A stretch of 64,000 bases of DNA from UBA3792 sp045114775 (GCA_045114775.1 JBGULC010000008.1:124001-188000); one strand, 5' to 3'; shown: positions 35,485 through 44,246, counted from the first letter of the stretch. Made by a program: numbers and translations. Notes: generated by a model from the sequence alone, not told the origin.

Positions 35485-37194
35485 TCATTCGGACAGGATC
35501 GCGTCCGCCTTTTTCAGGTCGATCACGACGTAACGCGCCCGGCTCGATCCGTCGCGGGCTTGGTATGTGTTCCGCCCGCCGTCTGCTTTTGCAATGATTC
35601 CGGAACGGTTCGCCCACTTTAAGAACGCCGACCGATTAAACCCGCCATTCTTTGCCATCTGATCAAATGCGTTCGAGAGGATATAGACAACCTCGAACGG
35701 TGTCCCCCCGGCTTCGTAATAGCCCCATTTTTCCGGGGTCATGCCGTTATCAAGAAACCGCGCCTTGTACTGCTCGATCTGTGATAGTACGCTCTGCAAC
35801 GCTTCTTTGTACGGATCGACCGCGAACTGTTCGCTTGCGACTTTTAGCAGCTCGTCCACGGTCAACGCTTCACCCGCTTGGAACAAATACTTTCCCGCGA
35901 ACTTGTCCGCAACATATAACGCAGCGATCGACGCCGCCCGCTTTGGGTCTATTCCGTGATCCTTGTGCAGCTGATCGCGCATTGTTGCATAATCGCGTTT
36001 CCATTCGTCGCGCTGATCGTCGGACAGATTCGCCCACGCTTTGACGAACCGCCGCCCGGCGTGTCCGTAATTCGTCTTCAACGCTTCGGCTGCGTCGGCC
36101 ATATTGTCAGATATAGGTCTGTCGAGCTCGATCTGCACCGACCTTGTAATCGCGCCCGCCATGCCGTTCTGCTCGACTATGGGCTGTTCTCCGGTGGTCA
36201 TTATCACCAACCGCCAGGAGCCGGCTTGCCGTACTTGCAGCGTCGCGGTCGCTCTCGTTCTTCCGGTCGCGTCGCATAGCTTATAGATCACGTCGTAAAA
36301 TGTGGTATTCCCATCTGCAACCGCGATCTGTAACTCGTCGAGCATTAACGGAATGTTATGCAAGAACCCGGCTAAAACCTCTTTCCCGGTCGCGGTCGCG
36401 TCGAACGTCTGAACGTAACCGCCACCGAGCTCCGGGTTTCCCCATACTGACGCCGCAAGCATTTGCGCGACCGTCTTTCCGTACCCGGTCTGTCCCCATA
36501 TATGGAGCACGAAATTCAATGCTCCGACCTTTTCAAGGATCGCGGACGCGAACGAACCCGCCAGGATTAACCTCGCTTTGACGCTCTTGCTCCGGAGATA
36601 TGACGCAACTCGGAGCCATTCGTCCCATTGTCCGCTCGGAGCACTCAACGCCGCGAACGTCTTCCGCATATCCTCGGAACCGTCGAATACAACCGCGTTT
36701 CCATATGGTGCGAACTCGGCACCAACCCAACCCAACCGCGAAATACTGTCCACGATTGGAACCGCTTCGCCATGGTTTAAGTATTCGATCTCCATCAGAT
36801 ACGCACCGAGCCGCTTCGCGTTTTCGCTTGATACCGGGACGCCGTACGCTGCAAGCTCGATGATCTCGGACGGTTTCGCCACACTTGTCTGCGGCAGGAT
36901 CACGGAACGCCATTCGTTGCGGGCCTTGAACTTGATCTCCATGCTTTGGTGCTGATCCTCGACGTTTACGGCGGTTCTGCATGGAAATATCGGCTGCAAG
37001 CATACGACCGTTTCGCCCTTGCGGATTCCGTAATCGTTGCATTGATAGGAGCCGCATTTCAGCGGCGTCTGCCCGGTGAACCGCGTTTCGCTCGTCGCGG
37101 TTTTCTTCGCCTGGAGCAGTTTTCGATGCTCGCTATACTGCCGACCGAACCCTTTGACGCCGAGCTCCCTCGCGATCCGGTCGCGTTGTATCAT
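35485..37194 (-). CDS. DUF927-like AAA+/helicase-type ATPase, N-terminus disturbed
   Basis: 569 residues from the first usable ATG. A Walker A motif (GQTGYGKT) and Walker B (PLMLDELQ) identify a P-loop ATPase, and the surrounding pattern (SWRLVIMTTGEQP; GHAGRRFV) matches DUF927 proteins, which occur in phage, plasmid and integrative-element replication modules. The same frame stays open upstream to 37269 and reads KFTKEQYENGEAFRF..., coding-like, but no good start serves it: an ATG at 37281 meets TGA after three codons, and an ATG at 37277 (ATGA overlap with the upstream stop) is one base out of frame. A one-base loss in an A run near 37267-37270 would explain this. Function may be reduced or restored from 37194. 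Confidence 0.78.
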   Translation of the reverse strand: MIQRDRIARELGVKGFGRQYSEHRKLLQAKKTATSETRFTGQTPLKCGSYQCNDYGIRKGETVVCLQPIFPCRTAVNVEDQHQSMEIKFKARNEWRSVILPQTSVAKPSEIIELAAYGVPVSSENAKRLGAYLMEIEYLNHGEAVPIVDSISRLGWVGAEFAPYGNAVVFDGSEDMRKTFAALSAPSGQWDEWLRVASYLRSKSVKARLILAGSFASAILEKVGALNFVLHIWGQTGYGKTVAQMLAASVWGNPELGGGYVQTFDATATGKEVLAGFLHNIPLMLDELQIAVADGNTTFYDVIYKLCDATGRTRATATLQVRQAGSWRLVIMTTGEQPIVEQNGMAGAITRSVQIELDRPISDNMADAAEALKTNYGHAGRRFVKAWANLSDDQRDEWKRDYATMRDQLHKDHGIDPKRAASIAALYVADKFAGKYLFQAGEALTVDELLKVASEQFAVDPYKEALQSVLSQIEQYKARFLDNGMTPEKWGYYEAGGTPFEVVYILSNAFDQMAKNGGFNRSAFLKWANRSGIIAKADGGRNTYQARDGSSRARYVVIDLKKADAILSE

Positions 37195-37273
37195 GCGGAC
37201 GTCATTGTCCTCGATCGCGTCCAGGAACCGGAACGCTTCGCCGTTTTCGTATTGCTCTTTGGTGAATTTTCAC

Positions 37274-37657
37274 TCATCCATTCTGCTGCACCTCTTTAAT
37301 ATGGTCCAAAAACGAATGGCACTTCATAACGATTCCAACGTCATTTTCGATAATAAGCCGCAAGCCGCTTGGATTGCCGTTTTTTGCGTCGCGGGCATAG
37401 TGCTCAATGCTGCATATCGTTTTAACAACGCGCAATTCAAAATCAGTCAAATTGCGGGAAAACGGATCACCGTCAGAAATATGCCTTTTCTTTGCAATGC
37501 TCGACGGTGAGCACGGTCTGCGATTATAGAATAATGATTCCTTGTTTCCGTGTATTTCGATTTCGCGGAGCTTCAAGTATGCGTCAAGAATAATATAATA
37601 TCCTCTTGCGATCTTTACTAATGCTTCTGTCATTTCGTCGTACATGGCCGCCCTCAC
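37274..37657 (-). CDS. Small protein of unknown function in the integrative element
   Basis: 127 residues, soluble, with no motif I recognise. A GTG start at 37657 overlaps the previous stop (GTGA); an internal ATG at 37645 is an alternative. The stop region overlaps the expected start of the DUF927-like gene, so the three genes form one transcript. Confidence 0.6.
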   Translation of the reverse strand: MRAAMYDEMTEALVKIARGYYIILDAYLKLREIEIHGNKESLFYNRRPCSPSSIAKKRHISDGDPFSRNLTDFELRVVKTICSIEHYARDAKNGNPSGLRLIIENDVGIVMKCHSFLDHIKEVQQNG

Positions 37658-37881
37658 TTTCTTACTCCGTCGATACGGTCAAGAATGTCCCGGTACGATT
37701 GCGGCAGCTCCGCGCCGATCTGCTTGTAAATGTCACGGATCGAATACATTAGCGTCGGACAGTATTCGAACTCCCATGCGGTTCGACATGGTGCATACGG
37801 ATTCTTTACGACGGTCGGAGTATAGCCGCGTTTCATCAATTCGGACGCGACTTTTACCCTGGTGATCAAGATTTGATTCAT
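37654..37881 (-). CDS. Small protein of unknown function (75 residues)
   Basis: Starts MNQILITRVKVASELMKRG; no family recognised. The ATG at 37881 is preferred over the open frame upstream because GAAAGGAAAAA lies before it. It is the first gene of the DUF927 transcript. Confidence 0.6.
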   Translation of the reverse strand: MNQILITRVKVASELMKRGYTPTVVKNPYAPCRTAWEFEYCPTLMYSIRDIYKQIGAELPQSYRDILDRIDGVRK

Positions 37882-37932
37882 AGTGATGTTTTTCCTTTCT
37901 CTGCATTTCGTCCGGAAAAACTGCACGAAAAA

Positions 37933-37948
37933 AGCGGCTCCGAGCCGC
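37933..37948 (-). other. Short GC-rich hairpin between the integrase end and the 75-residue gene
   Basis: GCGGCTC-C-GAGCCGC is a perfect short stem followed on the minus strand by TTTTTTC. It may terminate transcription coming from the integrase side. Confidence 0.5.
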
Positions 37949-38013
37949 AACGAACACGCTCCCCCATTATCAACATAAAGTGAATTAATTTACCATCAAA
38001 TGATGGTTCACTA

Positions 38014-38043
38014 TTGACAAATATGTGGTAGTGGGGTTATCAT
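38014..38043 (+). promoter_or_regulatory. Promoter of the candidate small RNA
   Basis: TTGACA (38014-38019) and TATCAT (38038-38043) with an 18-base spacer. Just upstream, ACCATCA-AA-TGATGGT (37992-38007) is a perfect palindrome that may be an operator. Confidence 0.65.
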
Positions 38044-38049
38044 ACAAAT

Positions 38050-38124
38050 AGCAGATATGCTAACGGAAAAAGATTTCTGCTATTCATGAAAGGTCGGTCA
38101 CGTGTCAGGTGAACCGGCTTTTTT
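38050..38124 (+). ncRNA. Candidate small structured RNA of the integrative element
   Basis: About 75 bases downstream of the promoter. A 9-bp perfect stem AATAGCAGA / TCTGCTATT (38047-38084) encloses a 20-base A-rich loop. Then a terminator hairpin (GGTCGGTCAC / GTGAACCGGC, one bulge, 38092-38118) ends in TTTTTT. No reading frame fits. It runs opposite to all genes of the element, in the gap between integrase and the 75-residue gene. I know no family for it. Confidence 0.5.
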
Positions 38125-38250
38125 CATATTCGCCTATTCGGACGTTATTATCATACCAAAAACAATTACATTGGGCAAGCGGGTTCTAAAAATCTGATTG
38201 TGATAATAATGTGTCGTATTTATAGCCAATTTGTTACCGTAACAATTTGT

Positions 38251-39186
38251 TCATTTTCTGATTCTGATCGTGCTTCTTTCATTGGATTTCATGTTTGCAA
38301 GCGGTGAATACGATTCGAAATTGCGGACTATATCGGCGTCAAATATAGCGCAATAATGCTTCGTCATGTCAAGCGTTGAATGTCCGAGCAACTTCTGCAA
38401 CGTAAAAGCATTGCCGCCGCAATCAACGAGATATTTCTTTGCGAACGTATGTCGGAACATATGAATACTTGTTTTCAAAACGCCCCTCGATCTATTGAAC
38501 CGCGCAATACTGCAACGCAATCCGTTTTCGGTCATCTGCTCATTGTCTTCGCTCGGAAACAAATAATCGTCTTCGGTCCCGCCACGGATACGCAAGTATT
38601 CTCTGAACGTCGAACAAAGGTCGTTGCAAAGTGGAATCACCTGGGACCGCTTGTTCTTCGTGTGCCGTAAATAGATTACACGATTATCAATGTCAAGGTC
38701 CTTTATCATAATGTTTCTGATCGTTGCCGCCCGGCAGCCGTTATTTAGCAGTAAATTGACAATAACCCAACTGCGATACTCCGGGAAACGGCATTTTCTC
38801 ATGTTCGGTTTTTTTAATAGTTTCATAAGCTCATCGTCTGAATATGTTTCCTTTATCGTTTCCTCTGCCTTATAAAGCGGGATATTCAGCGACGTTATGT
38901 TTTCTTCATTACACCATGAAAAGAACGATTTTAGCGTGTTTGTGTAGCTCTTGATGCTGTTCGGAGCGAGATCGGCGTCGCGCATACTTGCAAGCATATG
39001 TTCCAGGTCCGTCTTCCTCAATTCGTCTATTGCGGTATTGATTTTCAGATGCTTACTTATAGCGGAAAAATGCTAACTATATGTCGCTAATGTCTTTTCG
39101 CTCAACCCTTTTGCTTTCCGAGATAGCAAAAAATCTTCGAATGTGTCCCGGACCGATCTGCCTAAATTCATTCTGATTTTGGTCAT
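38251..39186 (-). pseudogene. Tyrosine recombinase/integrase with an in-frame amber codon
   Basis: The C-terminal catalytic domain is complete: Arg in NNGCRAATIRN, Lys in HTKNKRSQ, HMFRH, LLGHSTLDMTKHY with the Tyr nucleophile. The N-terminal SAM-like core-binding domain begins at ATG 39186 (MTKIRMNLGRSVRDTF) but TAG at 39075-39073 interrupts codon 38, in KTLATYS-stop-HFSAISKHL. The rest of the frame is intact for 311 residues, so a single C-to-T change (CAG to TAG) is likely. A shorter product could start at 39021 but would lack most of the arm and core-binding part. It lies beside the right attachment repeat, as usual for tRNA-targeting integrases. Confidence 0.85.
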
Positions 39187-39253
39187 TTTTTGCACTCCTG
39201 AATCGTTAGTTTTGCGTCAAAATTCAAGCGTGCAATTCGAACCGTTCCAAAAC

Positions 39254-39290
39254 GAGAAAAACCGCCGAATTATCAGCGAATTCGACGGTT
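39254..39290 (-). terminator. Element-borne terminator now serving tRNA-Pro
   Basis: On the minus strand ACCGTCGAATT-CGCTGATA-ATTCGGCGGT followed by TTTTTCTCG directly after the tRNA 3' end. It lies inside the element and replaces the original terminator left at 32424-32454. Confidence 0.75.
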
Positions 39291-39337
39291 TTGGTCTGGG
39301 TGGAGAGATTTGAACTCTCGGCCTCTTGAACCCCATT
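39287..39337. repeat. Right attachment repeat (51 bp) within tRNA-Pro
   Basis: Exact copy of 32456-32506. It spans the anticodon loop to the 3' end of the tRNA plus five downstream bases. Confidence 0.92.
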
Positions 39338-39368
39338 CAAGCACGCTACCAAACTGCGCTACACCCAG
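39292..39368 (-). tRNA. tRNA-Pro (anticodon GGG)
   Basis: Acceptor CTGGGTG/CACCCAG, anticodon stem CTTGA/TCAAG with loop ATGGGGT, T arm GAGAG-TTCAAAT-CTCTC, and an encoded CCA. The 3' half coincides with the element's attachment repeat. Confidence 0.93.
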
Positions 39369-39386
39369 ATATCGGAACCGAAAGAT

Positions 39387-39415
39387 ATAATAGCATTCGA
39401 TTCCGTATTTGTCAA
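39387..39415 (-). promoter_or_regulatory. Sigma-A promoter of tRNA-Pro
   Basis: TTGACA (39415-39410), 17 bases, TATTAT (39392-39387) on the minus strand, 19 bases before the tRNA. Confidence 0.85.
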
Positions 39416-39478
39416 GCCATAAAATCCTGTTGATTTATCGCTTCGCGGGGGTCTCGTTTCTCTCTGTAGAAAGACATG

Positions 39479-39715
39479 TTACGGCAAGTCGAGCGGATTG
39501 TTGATATTGTCCTGCAGAGGCGTATCGGAATCCTTGATGTCGTTGACCATGTCCTTTGTTGATCCGAATATATGCATAATATCATGCTTAACGCTCGTGA
39601 TCCATTCGGAAACGGGTCCTTTCAATACGCCCTTTTCATTCAGGAAATACAGCAATGCCGCGACGAGAACGATCACTACAACGGCGAATCCGATGATCTT
39701 GTAAACGGTTTTCAT
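39479..39715 (-). CDS. Small single-span membrane protein of unknown function
   Basis: 78 residues with one N-terminal hydrophobic helix (about 6-27) and a charged, Asp-rich tail. No family recognised. It follows thiI by 38 bases and has GGAGATAAC before its start. Confidence 0.65.
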   Translation of the reverse strand: MKTVYKIIGFAVVVIVLVAALLYFLNEKGVLKGPVSEWITSVKHDIMHIFGSTKDMVNDIKDSDTPLQDNINNPLDLP

Positions 39716-39753
39716 CTTCTGTTATCTCCTCTCTGTAATAATACGGAATACAT

Positions 39754-40923
39754 TCAGCGGATATCCATCATTTCCGTTTCGGATATCGCTTTCTCGATCA
39801 GAGGCTCAAAATCGACCAGCGCTTCGCTCTCTCTGAGCTTGTCCACCTTCGGCTTGGTAACAGGATGCTTCGGTACGAATACCGTGCAGCAGTCCTCGTA
39901 CGGCAGAATTGACGTTTCAAACGTGCCGATCTTCTGTGCTTTTTCTATGATCTCTTCCTTATCAAATCCAATCAGGGGCCGGAATACGGGCATATCGACC
40001 GCATCGTCGGTCACGCAGAGCGATTCGATCGTCTGACTTGCGACCTGTCCGATCGACTCACCGGTAACCAGCGCCAGCGAACCGGTATCCTTTGCGATGC
40101 GCTGCGCGATTTTCATCATCAGCCTGCGCATCAAAACCGTCGTCTCGGTCGAAGGGCATTTGTCGTAGATCGTCATCTGAATGTCCGTAAACGGAACAAG
40201 ATACAGATTGATTCTTCCCGCATAGCGTGCAACGATCTTTGCAAGCTCGACGACCTTATCCCTTGCGCGTTCGCTCGTGTACGGATAGCTGTAAAAATGC
40301 ACCGCATCCAGCATCACGCCGCGTTTTGCGATCATATACCCTGCGACCGGGCTGTCGATGCCGCCGGAGATCAGCAGCATCGCCTTGCCGTTGGAACCGA
40401 CCGGCATACCGCCTGCGCCGAGGATCTCTCCGGAGAGCACGAACGCGCTGTTCTGCCGGATCTCGACAGTAACAGGCAAAACCGGTTTGTGCACGTCCAC
40501 CCGAAGATTCGGATACGCCTCCAAAAGCTCGTGCCCAAGCTCGCGGCAGATTTCCTCGGACGTCATCGGGAACCGCTTGTCCGATCTTCGCGCAAAGCAT
40601 TTGAATGTCGGCGTCGGGGCATTCTCGGCAAATGCCTTTGTTTCGGCGATCGCTGCCTCCCTGATCGCCTCCCAATTCTTCTCCACACAGCGAGCGACGC
40701 TGATTGAGTGGACCCCGAACACACGCTTCAGGCGTTCAACGCATTCGTCGATCTGCTCCTCCGGGATCCCATACACAAAAATGCGTCCTTGCTCACGTTC
40801 CACATTTGCATGGACCGGATTCAGTGCCTGCTTGATCCGGTCGACCAATAGTTTTTCAAAGAACGGACGGTTCAATCCCTTTAAGTGAATCTCCGCATAC
40901 CGTACCAGCAAAACTCTTTCCAT
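39754..40923 (-). CDS. thiI: tRNA 4-thiouridine synthetase
   Basis: ThiI adenylates U8 of tRNA for sulfur transfer and can also serve thiamine thiazole synthesis. 389 residues: N-terminal ferredoxin-like plus THUMP domain (about 1-165), then the PP-loop (LISGGIDSPVAGYM near 185) of the adenylation domain. The C-terminal rhodanese domain of the E. coli enzyme is absent, as in Bacillus, where a dedicated cysteine desulfurase donates sulfur. That partner is the adjacent upstream gene. Confidence 0.95.
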   Translation of the reverse strand: MERVLLVRYAEIHLKGLNRPFFEKLLVDRIKQALNPVHANVEREQGRIFVYGIPEEQIDECVERLKRVFGVHSISVARCVEKNWEAIREAAIAETKAFAENAPTPTFKCFARRSDKRFPMTSEEICRELGHELLEAYPNLRVDVHKPVLPVTVEIRQNSAFVLSGEILGAGGMPVGSNGKAMLLISGGIDSPVAGYMIAKRGVMLDAVHFYSYPYTSERARDKVVELAKIVARYAGRINLYLVPFTDIQMTIYDKCPSTETTVLMRRLMMKIAQRIAKDTGSLALVTGESIGQVASQTIESLCVTDDAVDMPVFRPLIGFDKEEIIEKAQKIGTFETSILPYEDCCTVFVPKHPVTKPKVDKLRESEALVDFEPLIEKAISETEMMDIR

Positions 40924-40925
40924 AC

Positions 40926-42071
40926 CTATCTCCTTCTGTATTTACGCAGCAGCCGTAACTGTTCATCGATGATGTTTGCAGCAGTATCCGCTTCCTCTAC
41001 CGTGTTGAACGGACTAAAGCTGAAGCGGATCGCGCTTTCCTGTCTTGCCCCCGTAATGCCGATCGCGTTCAGAATTCGGTTCTTGCCTTGTTTTTTGGCA
41101 GAGCAGGCCGATCCTGTCGAGACGATCACGCTAAATCGTTCAAGCGCGTGCATCAGCACTTCACCGCGTACGCCCGTGAAAGACAGATTCAGGATGTGCG
41201 GCGCGCTGAGTTCAATCGAAGGACCGTTCAGAAATACATCCGGCAGCGTTGACAGATTCCGATACAGTCTTTGTTTTACACGTCGCATTTTTGCATGCCA
41301 TTCACCGATATTGGCGCTGTATAGTCGCAGCGCAGTGTCCATACCGAGGATTCCCGGAACGTTCGTAGTACCGCTTCGAAGATTCCGTTCCTGCCCGCCG
41401 CCGATTTGTCCGCCGGCAAAGCGGACGCCGCTGCGTACATACAGAAAGCCAATACCTTTCGGCGCATGCAGCTTATGCGCCGATACGGAGTACAGATCGA
41501 CCGGCAGCTTCTGCATGCCGACCTTCATGAACGCCTGCACGCCGTCCGAATGGAATACTGCGTTCGGCGAAAGCGCGCGAACCTTTTCCGCAATGCGATT
41601 CAGATCGTTCACGGAACCAAGTTCATTGTTGACGTGCATAATGCTCACCAGCGCCGTGTCCTGCGTCAAAACGTCGGACAGTCGATCTGCGTCGACCGAA
41701 CCGTCCCGATTCAGCGGCGCAAAAACAACCTCCGCATCAAACAGCTTTGCTGCCGCCATTACAGTCTCATATACTGACGGATGTTCGATCTCCGTGGTAA
41801 CAATCCGTTTCTTTCCATATACGGAACGAAGCGTTCCGAAAATCGCCGCATTGTTTGATTCCGTACCTCCTGAGGTATAGATGATCTCAGAGGGAGACGC
41901 GCCGAGCAGCGAAGCAGCAAAGCTTCTCGCCTCATTTACCGTCTTTTCGATCTGAAAAGCCGCGTTGTATGCCGCTGCAGGATTGAAATACTCCTGCGTC
42001 ATGGCGCGGCATGCGCGCTCGGCCGCTTCGGGAAAAGTCTGCGTTGTAGCGCTGTTGTCAAAGTATATCAT
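40926..42071 (-). CDS. Cysteine desulfurase (NifS/IscS-like), partner of ThiI
   Basis: 381 residues. PLP Lys lies in SVSAHKLHAPKG and the sulfur-accepting Cys in STGSACSAKK. Such enzymes take sulfur from cysteine as a persulfide. The gene ends two bases before thiI begins, the arrangement known from Bacillus nifZ-thiI, which suggests dedication to tRNA thiolation. Confidence 0.93.
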   Translation of the reverse strand: MIYFDNSATTQTFPEAAERACRAMTQEYFNPAAAYNAAFQIEKTVNEARSFAASLLGASPSEIIYTSGGTESNNAAIFGTLRSVYGKKRIVTTEIEHPSVYETVMAAAKLFDAEVVFAPLNRDGSVDADRLSDVLTQDTALVSIMHVNNELGSVNDLNRIAEKVRALSPNAVFHSDGVQAFMKVGMQKLPVDLYSVSAHKLHAPKGIGFLYVRSGVRFAGGQIGGGQERNLRSGTTNVPGILGMDTALRLYSANIGEWHAKMRRVKQRLYRNLSTLPDVFLNGPSIELSAPHILNLSFTGVRGEVLMHALERFSVIVSTGSACSAKKQGKNRILNAIGITGARQESAIRFSFSPFNTVEEADTAANIIDEQLRLLRKYRRR

Positions 42072-42258
42072 AATCTGTCCTTTCGTTCCGCATCATACTG
42101 TTATAGTATTCCGAAACGCTCGATTCCGAAACCATTTATACCACAAGAGCATAAAAAAAACACAGAAATCGAAAATTGTTTACATATTCGTCACTTCTCT
42201 GTGAAATTTTATGTTATAATATAGTCAGTAAATCAGTACTATATTAGGAGGTATATAC

Positions 42259-44241
42259 ATGATTTGTAAGGAGTGCGGAGCATACAATCCCGATCATGCA
42301 ACGTACTGCAAGGTCTGTGCTGCGAATCTGAAGGGTACGCCTGCGCCGGAAACGCCCGAGGTTCACGAAGAAGAGCAGCCGACCAAGCGGTTCAGCCGTC
42401 CTTCCTGGGTCGTACCTGAGCAAACCGAGCAGCTGAAAGAAACGGTCGAAGATGCCATGCAGCCGGTTGAAGAGACCGTGCATCCTATCGAAGAAGCTGT
42501 TACCGAAGCTGTCAATGATGAGAAAACGATCGAATCCGTTGTCGAAGAGTCCGTTGAGGAACCTGTAGAGGAGGAATCGACCGCTCAGCTTTGGACGCCG
42601 ACTCGTGCCCGTCGCAGCCAGTACAATCCGGAGCCCGAAGAGGAATCCGAGAATTCCGAAGTACAGCCAGATACATACAACGATGAAAACGAGGGCATCT
42701 ATAACGATGAAGAAGCTCTCGAAGACGAGGAAGACTCCTTCGAATACGAGCCCACTCCTCCGAAACGTAAACAAAAGAAGAAAAAGAACAATACGATGTT
42801 CACCGTTCTTTTGATCGCGATCATCGTTGTTATCATCGGCGTTTTGGTTGCCGGCGGTCTTTTGATTGCAAAGAGAATGGGCTGCTTCAGCCAGAAGCCT
42901 GAAAAGGAGACTCCCGGCGCGTCCGAAACGAGTCAGAAGAGCGGCGAGGAAGATCCCAAAGCCGTCGAACCCGCTGCTACTCCCGATCCCCAGTCGAGCG
43001 AGACGCCTGAAGTCGACGAAAAGAACGCTGTGCTTCAGAAGTATGTCGATAACGGAAACGATATGGTTGCCATTACCGTGAAGGTTCCCGGAAACGCTAC
43101 CGTAACGATCGATTTCCCGCATCAGGAAGACTATAAATTCGTAAACAGCGATTCACAGGAAGTTACCCGTAAGGTAAAGATCCCTGTTGCGGTGTTTTAT
43201 CCGAATGAGCCTCTGACCGAATCTACCAGAGAATTCAATCCCGATATCACTGTTACAACGGCGGACGGCAATTCCTATAAAGTCAACTGTCCTTCCTTCA
43301 CTTACGACTTCCCGAAACTGAGCATTTCTGTCGGCTCGCCTCTTCCCGATGAAAACGGTACGATTATGGCGCCCGAAGGCAATGTCGTGAAGATTACCGG
43401 TACCATCAGCGATCCGAGCGCCGAAGTCACGATCAACGATTTCGTTGTTCAGGTGTATGAGGGCGGTATGTTCGTATATGACTACAAGTTCAAGGACGAT
43501 GCAACAGAAGACGACGTCGACACCGTCAAGATCATGGCTGTAAAGAACAATTATGTTACGGATGTGAAAGAGCTCTCGATCCATGCGTACAAGTTCATCC
43601 CCGAGCCCATGAAGCTTGAAGTCAGATCCGAAGGTGCTGCGCTGCGCGTTGACAACGCAGGCAAACTGACCGTAAACGGCACCACGCTTCCGGGTGCGAC
43701 GCTCACTGCAGTCAGCGATAACACGACCAACGTACTTTGCGGCAGCGTGACGGTTGACGGCGAAGGCAACTTCTCGTTCCAGATCACGACCGACCCGTCC
43801 TTCTACGGTATGTCCGTGATTTCGCTCGATGCAAAGAAAGAAGGCGCCGAAGACGGCAGCACGAAGTTCACGGTCATCAAAGGCTTCAAAGATAAAGAAT
43901 CGTTCCTGAAGCACTACAACAAGAACAAGTCGTACCTTGAGATCAGCCCGAAGAAGCTTTCGATTGCAGATCTGCTTGCAAACCAGACACAGTATGCATC
44001 GAATAACTACGGCTTCCGTATCACTGCCATCGTTGTTGAAGTCATTAATAATGAAGGCGACGTAATTGTCAAGATGACTAATAACAAAACGAACGAAACC
44101 GTTTACGTCCATAACCTCAGTGAAAAATGGGCTCCTGCGGATAATGTCGGCGGTAAGTATAACGTTTACTGCAACTTCATTGGTACATACGAAGACACCG
44201 GCTGTGCAGAGTTCCTCGGTTGGTTTGCCAAGAAGCCGTAA
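42259..44241 (+). CDS. Membrane protein with N-terminal zinc ribbon and extracellular Ig-like domains
   Basis: 660 residues. A four-Cys zinc ribbon (CKECGAYNPDHATYCKVC, 4-21) is followed by a ~160-residue acidic disordered part, one membrane helix (about 180-205) and an extracellular part of beta-sandwich repeats (GNVVKITGTISDPSAEVTIN; GKLTVNGTTLPGATLTAV) as in Big-like domains. Thus the zinc ribbon is cytoplasmic and the rest outside. Function unknown. An extended -10 (TGT-TATAAT) and TAGGAGG precede the start. Confidence 0.8.
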   Translation: MICKECGAYNPDHATYCKVCAANLKGTPAPETPEVHEEEQPTKRFSRPSWVVPEQTEQLKETVEDAMQPVEETVHPIEEAVTEAVNDEKTIESVVEESVEEPVEEESTAQLWTPTRARRSQYNPEPEEESENSEVQPDTYNDENEGIYNDEEALEDEEDSFEYEPTPPKRKQKKKKNNTMFTVLLIAIIVVIIGVLVAGGLLIAKRMGCFSQKPEKETPGASETSQKSGEEDPKAVEPAATPDPQSSETPEVDEKNAVLQKYVDNGNDMVAITVKVPGNATVTIDFPHQEDYKFVNSDSQEVTRKVKIPVAVFYPNEPLTESTREFNPDITVTTADGNSYKVNCPSFTYDFPKLSISVGSPLPDENGTIMAPEGNVVKITGTISDPSAEVTINDFVVQVYEGGMFVYDYKFKDDATEDDVDTVKIMAVKNNYVTDVKELSIHAYKFIPEPMKLEVRSEGAALRVDNAGKLTVNGTTLPGATLTAVSDNTTNVLCGSVTVDGEGNFSFQITTDPSFYGMSVISLDAKKEGAEDGSTKFTVIKGFKDKESFLKHYNKNKSYLEISPKKLSIADLLANQTQYASNNYGFRITAIVVEVINNEGDVIVKMTNNKTNETVYVHNLSEKWAPADNVGGKYNVYCNFIGTYEDTGCAEFLGWFAKKP

Positions 44242-44246
44242 TAAAA

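Larger units (their letters stand above)
32456..39337. mobile_element. Integrative element in tRNA-Pro(GGG), 6.9 kb
   Basis: The element lies between 51-bp exact direct repeats; the right copy overlaps the 3' half of an intact tRNA-Pro from the anticodon loop to beyond the CCA end. Contents on the minus strand: tyrosine integrase (amber-interrupted), two small proteins, DUF927-like ATPase, a 58-residue protein, a ribbon-helix-helix-like regulator, a 126-residue coiled-coil protein and a serine recombinase; on the plus strand a candidate sRNA. Two repeat arrays may be replication or control sites. No relaxase, coupling protein, capsid or toxin gene was recognised, so it is a replicating-type integrative element or satellite of unknown mobilisation mode. 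Confidence 0.88.

Noticed and set aside
39073..39075. Reassignment of TAG to an amino acid
   Set aside because: Only the integrase shows an in-frame TAG; all other genes read normally without it.
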